The notes under the pieces are model-generated. The model saw only the letters and a program-made list of their open reading frames with translations, did no database searches and was not told the DNA's origin. A stretch of 64,000 nt of DNA from Branchipolynoe longqiensis (Eukaryota; Annelida; Polychaeta; Phyllodocida; Polynoidae): positions 25,958,271 to 26,022,270 of the forward strand of contig CM059186.1 in the NCBI GenBank assembly GCA_030323885.1, in the 5' to 3' direction. Shown here piece after piece: positions 31,590 to 42,880 of this stretch; position 1 is the stretch's first letter; each line of letters opens with the position of its first letter. The position numbers and the translations under genes are program-made.

Positions 31590-32330
31590 CGGGAGGGGGG
31601 TAGGTCGATATATACCAGCGACGCATGCACGCAGCTTCTTGTCTGTCTTTTTAAAATTCATCGCACTACTCAGCTAATGTTTGTTTCAACCAGACCATTA
31701 AACCATGTGTAAAACCATAAATATTTCTGCTAGCAAGTCTAATGACATGTCATGATGCGTGCCCGTGTAATTAATATTATTAAGCGTTGTATATTTAGAG
31801 CGTTGATATATACCAACGACGCATGCAGCTTCTTGCCTGTCTTTTTAAATTCATCGGACTAGTCAGCCAATGTTTGTTTCAACCGGCCGATTAAACCATG
31901 TGTAAAACCTTAAATACTTCTGGTAGCAAGTCTAGTGATGGGTCATGATGCGCGCCGTGTTTATGTAATTAAGGGTTGAGGTGGTTGATATATACCAGCA
32001 TTGCACACAGCTTCTTGTCTGTCTTTTTTAAATTCACTGAACGAGTCAGCTAATGTTTGTTTCAACCGGGCGATTAAACCACGTGTAAAACCTTAAATAC
32101 TTCTGGTAGCAAGTCTAATGACGGGTCATGATGCGCGCCGTGTTTATGTAATTAAGGGTTGAGGTGGTTGATATATACCAGCATTACACACAGCTTCTTG
32201 CCTGTCTTTTTTTAATTCACTGAACGAGTCAGCTAATGTTTGTTTCAACCGGGCGATTAAACCACTTGTAAAACCTTAAATACTTCTGATGGGTCATGTT
32301 GCGCGCCATGTTTATGTAATTAAGCGTTAA
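31590..32330 (+). repeat. Tandem repeat, about 185-200 bp, four copies
   Basis: Each copy runs GATATATACCAGC, CAGCTTCTTGTCTGTCTTTT, CAGCTAATGTTTGTTTCAAC, GATTAAACCA, GTAAAACCTTAAATACTTCT, GGTCATGATGCG and AATTAAG. Copies begin near 31602, 31804, 31987 and 32168; the last two are most alike. Confidence 0.85.
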
Positions 32331-32454
32331 ATGATAGGCTTTGTAGACTGCACGTGCAAGGTGTCAGCCTCAGTCTCTCATTCTCGCACACCAGCGCCCC
32401 CTGGCGGGATAATGGATTGTTCACAGGCCAGATGCGCGACCATGCTCACTATAT

Positions 32455-32632
32455 AAATCAGGTGAAGTTCTCTGTGACCTGCCTGAAAGGGCAAGTCATT
32501 GTTTTTCTGATCTGCAGAAGCAGATTTCAGTTTCAATTGGCTGATGTGGGCTTTGGCAAGTAGTTTTGCCATTTGGGCAAGTAGCAAATTTGTGACTGGG
32601 CAAGTGGTAAACAAAGGTACTGTCCTACCTTG
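32455..32632 (+). repeat. Family R (TAGGACA) MITE, partial
   Basis: GGTGAAGTTCTCTGTGACCT, TTGTTTTTCTGATCTGCAG, GGCAAGTAGTTTTGCCA and terminal GGTACTGTCCTACCTTG match the copy at 41819-42118. The 5' end is missing. Confidence 0.65.
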
Positions 32633-32664
32633 ATATGTACATGCATGCGTATATATACATATAT

Positions 32665-32836
32665 ATGCTAAATCGACCGACCTTGGGACTTACTTTAAGT
32701 GGTTCCTTTAGGGAGGTGGTCGGTTTAGGGAGTTAGAATATGGTTAGAATGGTATTGTCGGGACCCAAATAAAGCGATCGATATAGGGCAGTAGTCGATC
32801 TGTGGAGGTGGTCGTTTAGAGAGGTTTTACTGTATA
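32665..32836. mobile_element. Possible pogo/Tigger-like MITE remnant
   Basis: The right end reads GTTTAGAGAGGTTTTACTGT, resembling CAGTAAAACCTC-type termini of pogo-like elements. GGAGGTGGTCGGTTTAGGGA repeats inside. The left end is unclear. Confidence 0.35.
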
Positions 32837-33154
32837 TGCTGCATATATATGTGCCTATATAAGGTTATGAACACATATACACCTGTGCATATACACACAC
32901 ATATATACAGATACACACGCACATAGCTTTGTCTTTCGAATGTTCTGGTGACTGATGGAGCCTACCTAAGCTGAAGCTAAGCAGCGGTTGAATCCAGTTT
33001 TGTACTCAATCCTCAATAAACGTGCCTTGGTATTGAAAAATTGTGTCTATTATTTAGCGCATCCCAGGCTGAGTTACAGCTTTCATAGACAGCACACATC
33101 ACGCGCTTACAACACCCACATGCATGTGCAGAAACTAGAACATCATGCTTTATA

Positions 33155-33575
33155 GCAGAACAAAGCACTGGCCTTGACAGCAGAACTAAACACGGGTTTT
33201 GACAGCAGAACTAGGCAATGGTCTTGACGGCAGGACTAAGCAGTAGTAGTCTTGACAACAGAACTGTACAGTGGTCTTGACAACAAAACTAAGCAGTGGT
33301 CTTGACAGCAGATCTAACCAGTGGCCTTGGCAGGAGAACGAATCAGTTGCCTTGACAGCTGAACTAATCACTGACATTGACAGTCGAACTAAGCAGTGGT
33401 CTTGGCAGCAGGACTAATTAGTGGCATTGTCAGCAGAACTGGGTTGTTGGGTTGGGTTTGGTGTGGTTGTTTTGGTTGGGTGGTGTTTTGGGTTTGTGGT
33501 TGGGTAAACAGCGGCCTTGACATCAGAACTAAGCAGTGACCTTGACATCAGAAATACGCAGTTGCATTAGTGACA
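33155..33575 (+). repeat. 25-bp minisatellite (CTTGACAGCAGAACTAAGCAGTGGT-like)
   Basis: About 14 diverged units of CTTGACAGCAGAACTAAGCA plus TGGT, interrupted near 33440-33505 by a GGTTGGGTTTGGTGTGG stretch. Confidence 0.85.
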
Positions 33576-33969
33576 ATAGGACTAGACAGTGCCATTTTCT
33601 AGTTGATGTTCTCTGATTTCATTATTAACAGCATTGCAGTCTTTCTTGTGATTTTACTGCGTGACCCACCCAATTACTTTTTTGTAGCGCCTCCTCTCCT
33701 CACACAATCGATGGACTGTTTGTAGAACGCATTTGAAAGTGTTAACAGTTTATCTATACCAGGCATTAAAAGCCCGAGAGAGTGCACAGACATAAATCTG
33801 CATTTTGATTGAAATAATGTTATTTTAGGATCTGTATGACGCATGCGCTAACAGTGTGGCGTGACAGCTCTAAGACACCTGTGCGCTGGTGAGTTTTGTG
33901 CATGACTGTTCCTGGTGGGTAGACTGATGGTGAAGTGAACTTTTCAGTACACATGAGTCATCTGACCTG

Positions 33970-34307
33970 TGTACCGGGCGTGGTAACCTAATCGGTAGAG
34001 CGCAGGCCTCGCGTGCGGAAGGTGGGGAGTTTGTCTCCCATTCGAGTCAAACCAAAGACTTGTCAAATTGGTACTTGTCGCTTCCTAGCCTGGTGCTCGG
34101 AATTAATAGGATAGGGCAAGGACTGGTTAGCTCAGTATTAGGATAATGTAACTGAGTGGGATATCGGGTCATGGTGCCGGCGGCCTGATTTCCTAGTGGA
34201 GCAGCATTATAAAGTCGGCATGAGTGCATACTGTCACAAGTCAGGTACCTGTCCTGATATGACCTTAGATGTTGCTAGGACGTAAAACAACAACAAACAG
34301 ACACAAA
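33970..34307 (+). repeat. SINE family A, full length with 10-bp target duplication
   Basis: Complete head (GTACCGGGCGTGGTAACCTA, ATCGGTAGAGCGCAGGCCTC, CATTCGAGTCAAACC), core and 3' end (CCTTAGATGTTGCTAGGACG, TAAAACAACAACAAACAG). ATCTGACCTG flanks at 33960-33969 and 34308-34317. Best reference copy in the window, about 338 bp. Confidence 0.92.
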
Positions 34308-34840
34308 ATCTGACCTGGGTTACTCACCCCAAACTGCAGCACCAGTTCTCACAGTCTGAGCTGCGGGTCTATTCACACGGAACATGCTTGCATGTTGGCC
34401 ACCTCCTAACACTGTCCAGGTCAAGTGTTAAATAGTGGTCAGCTTTTCTTTTTATAGACCAATTCTGTGCCCCAGGGTAGGATAATAAGGACTGCCCGGT
34501 TTCCCGGGGCACCTAGTTTACTCGATCGGGCAGGTGAAGTTCTCGGTGTCCGGCCCGAATGGGCAAGTCGTTATTTGTCTGATTTGTACTTATTAAGCAC
34601 ACCCCTGTCTATTCTTAATTTCTTATGACAATTTATGTTCTTCAAAGTCCATTTTGGGGGTGTTGAGTCTGCTTTATGTCCTTCGAAGTCCGTTTTTCAA
34701 ATGATGATAATAATAATAATAATAAAACATTTATATAGCGCCAGATCAGCAAGCCGTTCTCAGGCGCTTTACATAACAAACAAACATACAGGAAAATAAA
34801 TTTCACCTAGTTAAAATCAGATTTAAACAAATGTGTCTTA

Positions 34841-35366
34841 TGGTGCTGTCACATTATGACGCTTCTTGCTGGCACACTGCCAATGCGCAAAATCACTTTT
34901 TAATGTCGAGATACTTCAAACTTTTTGGCGTCACCGCAATGTATTGGTAGCGTGCGGCCGATGTTGTGAGAAAGGAAAAAAAAAAGTTTGGCATGCCGTC
35001 CTGATATGACCTTAGATGTTGGTAGGACGTAAAACAACAACAAACAAACAAAGCAACAGTTTGGCGCAATGTGTGAGAACGACCCTCACATGCGCGGCGT
35101 GTGCATAACATTCGCATAACGTTATTCCAGCGCATCCAATGTCGCCATAATGTTGGCACCCGTGCGTCGGTGCATGTCAAAAGTTTTGCGCAAGCACAAA
35201 ACTTTGCCGATACCCTGACACGTGGCACCGACCGTACCCGATCGTCGCCGTAGATCAAGGAATACCAATGCACGCCTAACGCGCGAGTAACGCTTCCAGA
35301 CGTATCCCGACGATGGGCCAAAAAATCACATACGTTGGCGAGAAGCGTCGTAATGTGACAGCACCA
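34841..35366. mobile_element. TWA-flanked MITE, GTCACATTATGACGC family
   Basis: Ends TGGTGCTGTCACATTATGAC and its complement; TTA at 34838-34840 and 35367-35369. The inverted ends extend about 30 bp (GACGCTTCTYGCY). The interior has a palindrome AAGTTTTGCGCAAGCACAAA (35181-35200) shared with 39894, 52484 and 60384. Inserted in the LINE coding tail. Confidence 0.85.
34993..35057 (+). repeat. SINE family A, 3' end inside the MITE
   Basis: TCCTGATATGACCTTAGATG, TTGGTAGGACGTAAAAC and an AACAAACAAAC tail, flanked by AGTTTGGC at 34985-34992 and 35058-35065. The 8-bp duplication proves retroposition of a heavily truncated copy. Confidence 0.88.
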
Positions 35367-35699
35367 TTAAGACCTTTTTTAAAAGCAGCAACAGATTTAC
35401 AATCAGTGATATATCCTGGCAAAGCATTCCACAGTCTCGGGGCAGCAATACTAAAAGCATGATCCCCAAAGCCTTTGAGTCTGCGCCGAGGAACTGCTAA
35501 CTGGCTGGAGACTGTGGAGCGCACTGTTCGAACATTTGTTCTCTCCTGGAGCATATCTCTCATATATTCTGGAGCCTGATCATGCAAGGCACAATATACA
35601 AGAAGCAGCTTGGACAAGTAGTTTTGCCACTCAGAAAAGTAAAACATTCAATCACTGCCCTAAAGGGCAGGTTCGGAGAAAAGTTACTCTCCTACCCTG

Positions 35700-36460
35700 T
35701 GTGCTCTTGCCATTTTGACTGTGAGTGGAAATGAGGGTTTGCTCTGGTCTGGACCGCTTTTATTAGCCGAATCTATCTGCCGATTGGTGATCTAATCTAT
35801 CCTCGGGAAAATAAATGGGAAATATACCAGGACATATGCTATTTCCATCACCCAGGCCTGCTGTTGATATCATATATTATCAACTGGAAACAGGTATAGG
35901 GCCTTTCCTCTGTAGACAAGTTAACTCAGATGCGCCTGCAAAAATATGATTTTCTGCCCCAGGTCTCGTGAATCTGTAGAGCCATAGGTCTTGTGATCTA
36001 ACGGTCCAATGGTGGTGTAATAAAATAAAATATTTATTTCCACATGCTCATTGTACATACAAGTTTCTATTTATATCAGAAATGTTTCACCTGAAAAAGG
36101 AGAAAGCAGAAGTACCAATTCTTATGAGGCAATACTTATGAGGCAATACTTATGAGGAGTACAATACCTAGGAGGAGTACAATACTTATGAGGAGAGTGT
36201 TTTTGTTGTTTATTTTTAGTTGTGGGTGGCATGTTTTAGTGTTTTTTTGGTTTAGATACTGCTCAAGTGCTGTTCTGGACAGACGCTACTATCGGATGCT
36301 GTTTCTGTTGGGTCTGACTGTGGGTTAGTGTTTTACTGCAGTTGTTGGTAGCTAGTGCTGCACCGCCCTTGATGGCTACGGTTTATGGCTCTTGATGTTG
36401 GCTGCAAGCTGGCTGGCGCTGACCAAGCTTGCCTGTGATGGATGTTTATGGTGGAGGTGA
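35700..36460. other. No recognisable feature
   Basis: Only a short ACTTATGAGG tandem (36119-36200) is visible. Confidence 0.35.
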
Positions 36461-36639
36461 TGTGCTGTGATGGCCGTTCTTAATGGTTCCTTATGTTGCT
36501 TATTGCTATGGTTGTTGTTACTGTCTAGCATGGTTGTTGTTGTTTGTGGTGGTGGTGGTGGTGGATCGTGCTGTTGTTGTTGGTTGCTGCCGGTGGTCAG
36601 TATTGACCATTGGTGGTCGGGTGGTAGTTGTTGTTGGTC

Positions 36640-37860
36640 ACCACCAACTGTTGGTTATTGTTGACAGTAACCACTGACTGTAGGTGGTAACCATTGACAG
36701 TTGGTTGTTGTTGACGGTAAGCACTTACTGTTGGTTATTGTTGATGGTAACCACTGACTTTACTTGGTAACCATTGACAGTTGGTTGTTGAATGTCACCA
36801 CTGACTGTTGGTTATTGTTGACAGTAACCACTGACTGTAGGTGGTACCCATTGACAGTTGGTTGTTGTTGACAGTAAGGATTTATTGTTGGTTATTGTTG
36901 ATGGTAACAACTGACTGTAGTTGGTAACCATTGACAGTTGGTTGTTGTTGACAGTAACCACTGACTGTAGGTGGTAACCATTGACAGTTGGTTGTTGTTA
37001 ATGGTCACCGTTGACTGTTGGTTATTGTTGACGGTAACCACTGACTGTATGTGGTATCCACTGACTGGTGGTAACCACTGACTGGTGGTAACCACTGACT
37101 GGTGGTAACCACTGACTGGTGGTTGTTGTTGATGGTAACCACTGACTGCAGTAACCATTGATAGTTGGTTGTTGACAGTAAGCACTTAATGTTGGTTATT
37201 GTTGATGGTGACCACTGACTGTAGGTTTCAACCATTGACAGTTGGTTGTTGTTGAAGGTCACCACTGACTGTTGGTTATTGTTGACAGTAACCACTGATT
37301 ATTGGTTATTGTTGACAGTAACCACTGATTGTAGGTGGTAACCATTGACAATTGGTTGTTGTTAGCAGTCACCGCTGACTGTTGGTTATTGTTGACGGTA
37401 ACCACCGACTGTTGGTGGTAAACATGGACAGTTGGTTGTTGTTGACAGTAACCACTGAGTGTTGGTTATTGTTGATGGAAACCACTGATTGTTGGTTATT
37501 GTTGACGGTAACCACTGACTGTAGGTGGTAACCATTGACAGTTGGTTCTTGTTGAAGGTCACCACTGACTGTTGATTATTGTTGACGGTAACCACTGACT
37601 GTATGTGGTAACCATGGACAGTTGGTTGTTGTTGAAGGTCACCACGGACTCTTGATTATTATTGACAGGTATAGGGCCACTGACTGTTGGTTATTGTTGA
37701 CGGTAACCACTGATTGTTGGTTATTGTTGTCGGTTACCGTCAACAGTAACCACTGACTGGTGGTTGTTGTTGACAGTAACCACTGACTGTATGTGATAAC
37801 CGTTGATAGTTGGTTGTTGTTTAAGGTCACCACTCACTGTTGTTTGTTGTTAGTCGGTAC
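36640..37860 (+). repeat. 1.2-kb minisatellite of GTTGGTTATTG/GGTAACCACTGACTG words
   Basis: Composite units of about 40 bp alternating GGTAACCACTGACTGTAGG, ACCATTGACAGTTGGTTG and GTTGGTTATTGTTGACGG. Interruptions and unit shuffling are frequent. Minus-strand frames rich in NNNQ and SGYHQ are artefacts. Confidence 0.92.
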
Positions 37861-37884
37861 TATTGTTTACTGGTGATGATTTAT

Positions 37885-38006
37885 CAGTGTAGCAACCAAT
37901 ACTTAATAAGTGCACCGATATCTAAGTTGGATACGTAGGTCCAGATCTAGCTAAGTGTTATATTTTTGATTATTTGATGGTTTTATCAGACTATGCAGCT
38001 TTAATA
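37885..38006 (+). repeat. Right half of family M MITE
   Basis: ATCTAAGTTGGATACGTAGG ... GATGGTTTTATCAGACTATG then CAGCTTTAA matches the right part of the element at 46936-47266. The left half is absent, replaced by minisatellite. Confidence 0.6.
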
Positions 38007-39349
38007 TTAGTACTTGTTTTGGTGGTATTAGCTGTTGTTAATGCTCACTGCTGACTGGAAATGACCCTGCTGCTCTTGCTGCTATTTACGACTATTGCCC
38101 CAGTTGCTGGTCGTAGTGTCCATTAATGGCATCCCTGACCATTTAACTCTACTCGTGCAGAGCACCACATCCGTGACCAGGAACTGACCAAACCCAGTTT
38201 CAGCGGCTGGCCACTCAGATCCAGTGAAAACACACAAACTGTGATTTCTGATTCATCTTTTATTCACGCAGTTGACAGACTGGCCAGCATTAGGGGCCCG
38301 CCTGTGGCTGTGCTTTTAGTATCAACTCTCCAATCGTCTTCACCAAAATAGACCAGTTGTGGGCTACACTACACCTCATAAACGAGTTCTATCAATTAAT
38401 GGCACAGTCCGCACGGGCATGGAAAGTCTTGAAAAGCATTGAACTTCATTTGCCCCATTTGAAAGCCTTGAATTTAACCTATTTTGGGTAATTAGTCTTG
38501 AAAAACCTTGAGTTCCATTAAACTGCCCCCACTGATCTAAATTAGTCCGAAATCGTCATTTGGAATGGCAATTTCGGATTAAATCCAAATGAAAATAGTC
38601 TTGAATTCCTATCAAAAACAGCCTTGAAAAGCATTGAAATAGCCTTGAATTCCATATATTCACATGTTTACGGAACCTGTAAATTGTAATGGCTATTACG
38701 GACTAAATAACTATATTTGATCCAAAACTGTTAGATCTATCTGAACGTATGTTATGGTATATATTTGTTACCAACAAGTTATTTTATTCCCGATTATGCA
38801 ATAACTGGTTTTTATCGGGGATTTATTTGTAGGTTTTTTTTTCAACCCTGGATGATTACTAGTAAAACTACCTCTAGCCTGTGCAATAATGTCCCGACCT
38901 GGGGCTCCTCAGGGCAGCTCAGGATAGCCAGGGGTTACTGGTCGTAATGGGTTGGTGGGTCACCTAGACCACCACCATATGCCGGACCAACCTGTTCAAG
39001 GCTGCTCTGGCTTTGGTCGCCAAGTGGCGGTCTAGATGTGGGAGTGTGCATGCGGGGGTCGGGGTGGGGGGGTGAGATGAAGGCTGGACTTTGGGTGATG
39101 GGGGAGTCACTGTGATGTGAGGCAGTGGCGGCCATTGCAGATTGTCGCTTGTCTATGACCCTGTTGTACGCTGGTGAGTGGTCGGGCGGGTATGTGGGTG
39201 GGTGGATGGGCGGGTGGGTGGGATGGTGTACTGATCCATGCGGGTGATTGAGCTGGGCGTCAGATAGTTTATCTTCATCTTGCCAACCACCGATATTGTC
39301 ACCTAACTGAGTGATATGTGTGATGGACGTGTCAACTTAGCAATAGCAG
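38007..39349. other. Mostly unique; diverged CTTGAAAAGCATTGAA motifs
   Basis: Around 38418-38655, CTTGAAAAGCATTGAA and CCTTGAATT recur five or more times, resembling decayed non-autonomous repeat sequence common in invertebrates. Elsewhere nothing recognised. Confidence 0.35.
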
Positions 39350-39592
39350 CCACCTCCCCCCTCCCCATTCCCCCCTCTCACTCCCCCTCCCCTCTTCCTC
39401 CCCTCCTCCCCGCTCTCTCCTCTCCCCCTCCCCCTCCACTCCCCCTCCCTCTCCCTCTCCCCCCTCTCCTCTCCCCCTCCCCTTCTCCTCTCCCCCTCCC
39501 CTTCCACTCCCCTCCCACTCCCCTCCCCCTCCCCCTCCCCTCCCTCCTCCCCTCTCCCTCCCCCTCCCCCCTCCTCCCTCCTACCTTAGCAT
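39350..39592. repeat. C-rich pyrimidine tract (CCCCTCCC)n
   Basis: About 240 bp of C/T on the plus strand, simpler than the 29.6 kb array. Confidence 0.93.
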
Positions 39593-39893
39593 TTGCTGTG
39601 CGTTATATATAGTGTCCAATGCAAAAATACGCAGAAATTGCTCGCAAGCACTTATTGTGCGTACCACACACATCACACCGCCCCTCACACATGCACTGCG
39701 CCAATGTAGAGGGGTGGCAGTAATGAGCCTGTACCATAAAGTATTGATGGCAGTCGGTGCAGATGATTGGTGCTGCGCGTGAGTTAGTGGGTAACGAGTT
39801 ATCACCCCGTGGTTGTGTTCGCTGTGGTGGTATCGGTGACTAATATCTGTGCGCTACCACTGGCGAGTACCTCTGGCCGGCTGTTCCTACTTA

Positions 39894-40597
39894 AGGGGCT
39901 GTCACATTACGATGCATCACGCCAAAGTACGCCGATGTATGTGATTTTTGGCCGCTACATCGGGATACTTCATCATGCGTTACACGTGCGTTAGGCGCTC
40001 GTTGGTATATGTCAATGTATGTCGACGTTCGTCGAGATACGGCGTCACGCATCAGGGGGCCGGCAAAGTTTTGTGCATGCACAAAACCTTCAACATACGA
40101 CAATGTTCGACAACGTGTGGATTTTACGTCGGCCGTATATTATGTATACATTAGGCGTATGTCGATGTATGTTAGACGTACATTAGACAAACCTTCACTA
40201 CATTGCACTACCTTGACCTGTGTTAAAGGCAGTGGGAACGTACAGTCCACGTACTGACAACGTATGTCTAACGTAGTCTAATGTACATCTAACATATGTT
40301 TAGCATTTCTCCGGCGTGTCTTGATATATGTAACGTATGAGGCGTACTTCTGGCGATTGAATAACTTATATAACCGTCACTGGCATTCTGCGAAAGTACC
40401 GTGAGCGTAATTCGAGCGTATTTCGCCGGGAGCCACATTAGCCATACGTTGGTCATACGTTGGCCATACGCTGTGTATACGGTATGTATACATCCAACTT
40501 TGCCCCCGCTCCGAAAAGTTTTATGCTTCTCGATGTAAAAAAGGATTTTACGCATTGGTCACTCACTTGCGAGATGCGCCGTAATGTGATAGGGCCT
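39894..40597. mobile_element. TWA-flanked MITE, GTCACATTACG family, long form
   Basis: 704 bp with ends AGGGGCTGTCACATTACGAT and AGGCCCTATCACATTACGGC (reverse). It is flanked by TTA on the left and TAA on the right, within TTAA contexts. It carries the palindrome TTTTGTGCATGCACAAAA (40069-40086). A truncated sister lies at 60384. Confidence 0.82.
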
Positions 40598-40599
40598 TA

Positions 40600-41240
40600 A
40601 GACTTGTGAAATATAGGTCTAGTGAAGCCATGTATGGAATGCTGTCGGTCAAGTATGGAATGATGTTGGTCAAGTATGGAATGATGTTGGTCAATTATGG
40701 AATGATGTCGATCAAGTATGGAATGATGTCGGTCATGTATGGAATGATGTTGGTCAAATATGGAATGATGTCGATCAAGTATGGAATAGTGTCGATCAAG
40801 TATGGAATGATGTCAGTCAAGTATGGAATGATGTCAGGCATGTAGGTAGTGATGTCAGTCAAGTAGGGAATTGTGTCAGGACATGTAGGGAATGATGTCA
40901 GTCAAGTATGAAATTGTGTCAGGACATGTAGGGAATGTTGTCAGTCAAGTATGAAATGATGTCGTTCAAGTAGGGAATGATGGCAGTCACATGGAATGAT
41001 ATCAATCAAATATGGAATTATGTCGGTCATGTAGGGTACGATGTCAGGATGTGTAAGGAATTATGTCGGTCAAGAATGAAGTGATGTTGGTCAAGTATGA
41101 TATGATGTTAGTCAAGTGTGGAATAATGTCGGTCAAATAATGAATGATGTCAGACTTGTAGGGAATGATGTCAGTCAAGTATGGAATGATACCAGGCTTG
41201 TAGGTAATGGTGTCAGTCAAGGTAGGGAATGATGCGGGTC
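40600..41240 (+). repeat. 20-21-bp minisatellite (GTCAAGTATGGAATGATGTCG)
   Basis: About 30 units of TCAAGTATGGAATGATGTYG, increasingly diverged and longer-spaced after 40840. Starts immediately beyond the MITE at 39894-40597. Confidence 0.92.
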
Positions 41241-41279
41241 ATGTAAATGATGTATGGGATCATATTGTCGTTGATAGTG

Positions 41280-41470
41280 TCATGAGGGTGATGAAAATGG
41301 GAAATATTGTGCCTAGAGCGGGACTCGAACCCATATCTCTTCGCATTCTGGGCCAGTGTGCTAACCATTACACCACCTAGGCTCCCTGATATCACCATAC
41401 TACCCATGCCTACCTGTCTATGTGGTTACTTGCCTGAGAGGTTTGTGCAGACTACTACACTTGTCCCCCT
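41280..41470 (-). repeat. SINE family B (tRNA-Gln-like), copy 1
   Basis: On the minus strand: GCCTAGGTGGTGTAATGGTT and AGCACACTGG (A box), GGGTTCGAGTCCCGCTC (B box), then ATTTCCCATTTTCATCACCC. The head resembles tRNA-Gln, but body and tail extend well beyond a tRNA. Confidence 0.75.
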
Positions 41471-41599
41471 GGAATTGTAAGTTTTTTAATGCTTACAATT
41501 ACATACATACAGGCAGTGAGTGCACTAACACATCCATACACAGGGTAGATTCAACAACCATACAGCACATAGCTTATACAGGATCATGGTCACAGCAAC

Positions 41600-41800
41600 C
41601 AGTGTCGTGGGGGTGATGAAAATGGGAAATATTGTGCCTAGAGTGGGACTCGAACCTACATCTCTTTGCATTCTGGGCCAGTGTGCTAACCATTACACCA
41701 GCTAGGCTCCCTGATATCAACACACTACCCACGCCTACTTGTCTATGTGGTTCCTTGCCTGAGAGGTCAGTGCAGACCACTACAATAGTGATGTTGGATT
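41600..41800 (-). repeat. SINE family B, copy 2
   Basis: Same structure as 41280-41470, about 320 bp away and in the same orientation: CTGCACTGACCTCTCAGGCA leader, TGGTGTAATGGTTAGCACAC, GGTTCGAGTCCCACTC, TTTTCATCACCCCCACGAC end. Confidence 0.75.
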
Positions 41801-41818
41801 CTGTTGTAGTCGTGTGAC

Positions 41819-42118
41819 AGGGTAGGACAATAAGAGCTGCCCGGTTGCCCAGGGTACCTAGTTTACTCGGTCGGGCAGGTGAAGTTCCCAGTGACCTGCC
41901 CAAACAGACAAGTCATTATTTTTCTGATCTGCAGTAGCATATCTCAGTTTTAGTTGGCTGACTTGGGCTTGGGTAAGTAGTTTTGCCACCCGGGCAAGTA
42001 GAAAATTCAGTCACTTGCCCAACATTCCACAATGGTATCACGATGGAATGGTACCACTTCCTGTACCACTTGCATCTCATGCCCGATAGGGCAAGTGGGA
42101 AAAATAGTTACTGTCCTA
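41819..42118 (+). repeat. Family R MITE with a 63-bp foreign patch
   Basis: Ends CAGGGTAGGACAATAAG and TTACTGTCCTAACCTG (inverted). A 63-bp segment (42021-42083) sits between CACTTGCCC and GATAGGGCAAG. It is a near copy of 42760-42822. Confidence 0.72.
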
Positions 42119-42449
42119 ACCTGCATGTCGCTGTTTGATATCCTATTAAGTATTATGTCCCCATACAGGTGTTTCATCAAACCGTTATGCTACTGCTATT
42201 ACTACTCTCCCATCATGTCATTGAACCACTGTTGTACTGGTGTCTCGTCGTAGTTTCTATGGGGGAAAACCCCAGAACGACGGAATAAATTCTACTCATA
42301 TTTTGCCATGAATATGACGACCTTCGCTGACGACTCCACCAGCAGTCAAACCACCATGTCGATATACTACTACCCAGACTGATGCCTCAACATGCTATTG
42401 TAGTGCTTTAGTATCGGTGTTCTATCATGCCATCATAATACTTCGCTCC

Positions 42450-42880
42450 CATTATGCCACTATACAAATCCTGGTGTCCCCTCATGCCACTGTGCCAAAG
42501 CCCCTACTGGTGTCCCATCATGTCACTATCCCTTGGCCCATACTGGTGCCCCATCATGTCACTGTACCATAGCCCATACCGGTGTCCCATCATTTCCCAA
42601 TACCATGGCCCATACTGGTGTCCCATCATATACTGTTCCATGGCCCATACGGGTGTCCTATTAAGTCTAGATACCCTCTGCCCCTACAATGTTTCATCTC
42701 AACCAATCTTGTGCTGGTGGTCCATCATGTCATTGTACCATTGCCCATACTGGTTTTCCAACATTCCACAATGGTGTCACGGTGGAATGGTACCACTTCC
42801 TGTACCACTTGCATCTCATGCCATACTCCCACGACCCATACTGGTTCTCCATTATTCCAGTATGGGGGTTCCATCATGAT
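42450..42880 (+). repeat. Minisatellite, about 40 bp (CATACTGGTGTCCCATCATGTCACT)
   Basis: Diverged units of CCCATACTGGTGTCCCATCA and TGTCACTGTACCATAG. Short frames here are repetitive and not genes. Confidence 0.85.

Larger units (their letters stand above)
34698..35606 (-). pseudogene. L2/CR1-like LINE 3' fragment, interrupted
   Basis: On the minus strand, outside the MITE (34841-35366), one frame reads LSKLLLVYCALHDQAPEYM, VPRRRLKGFGDHAFSIAAPR, LWNALPGYITDCKSVAAFKK and then, beyond the MITE, THLFKSDF before a stop. FG--AFS-AAP-LWN-LP with a terminal LK--LF is the conserved C-terminal tail of CR1/L2-type LINE proteins. The 3' end (TTATATAGCGCCAGATCAGC then an ATT repeat near 34705) also fits. 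Truncated 5' inside RT. Confidence 0.65.
34473..35699 (+). repeat. Family R MITE hosting three further insertions
   Basis: The left part 34473-34586 (CAGGGTAGGATAATAAGGAC, CGGGCAGGTGAAGTTCTCGG) and right part 35607-35699 (GACAAGTAGTTTTGCCACTC, AGTTACTCTCCTACCCTG) together match the 41819 copy. Near-identical TGTGCCC and TGTGCTC flank it. The gap holds a LINE fragment, which holds a MITE, which holds a SINE tail. Confidence 0.7.

Noticed and set aside
36467..37833. Gln/Asn/Tyr-rich repeat protein on the minus strand
   Set aside because: Minisatellite translation: units shift frame freely and there is no start context or domain.
41307..41390. tRNA-Gln gene on the minus strand
   Set aside because: A and B boxes are present, but the acceptor stem is not closed, three copies share non-tRNA flanks, and a long common 3' tail shows a SINE.
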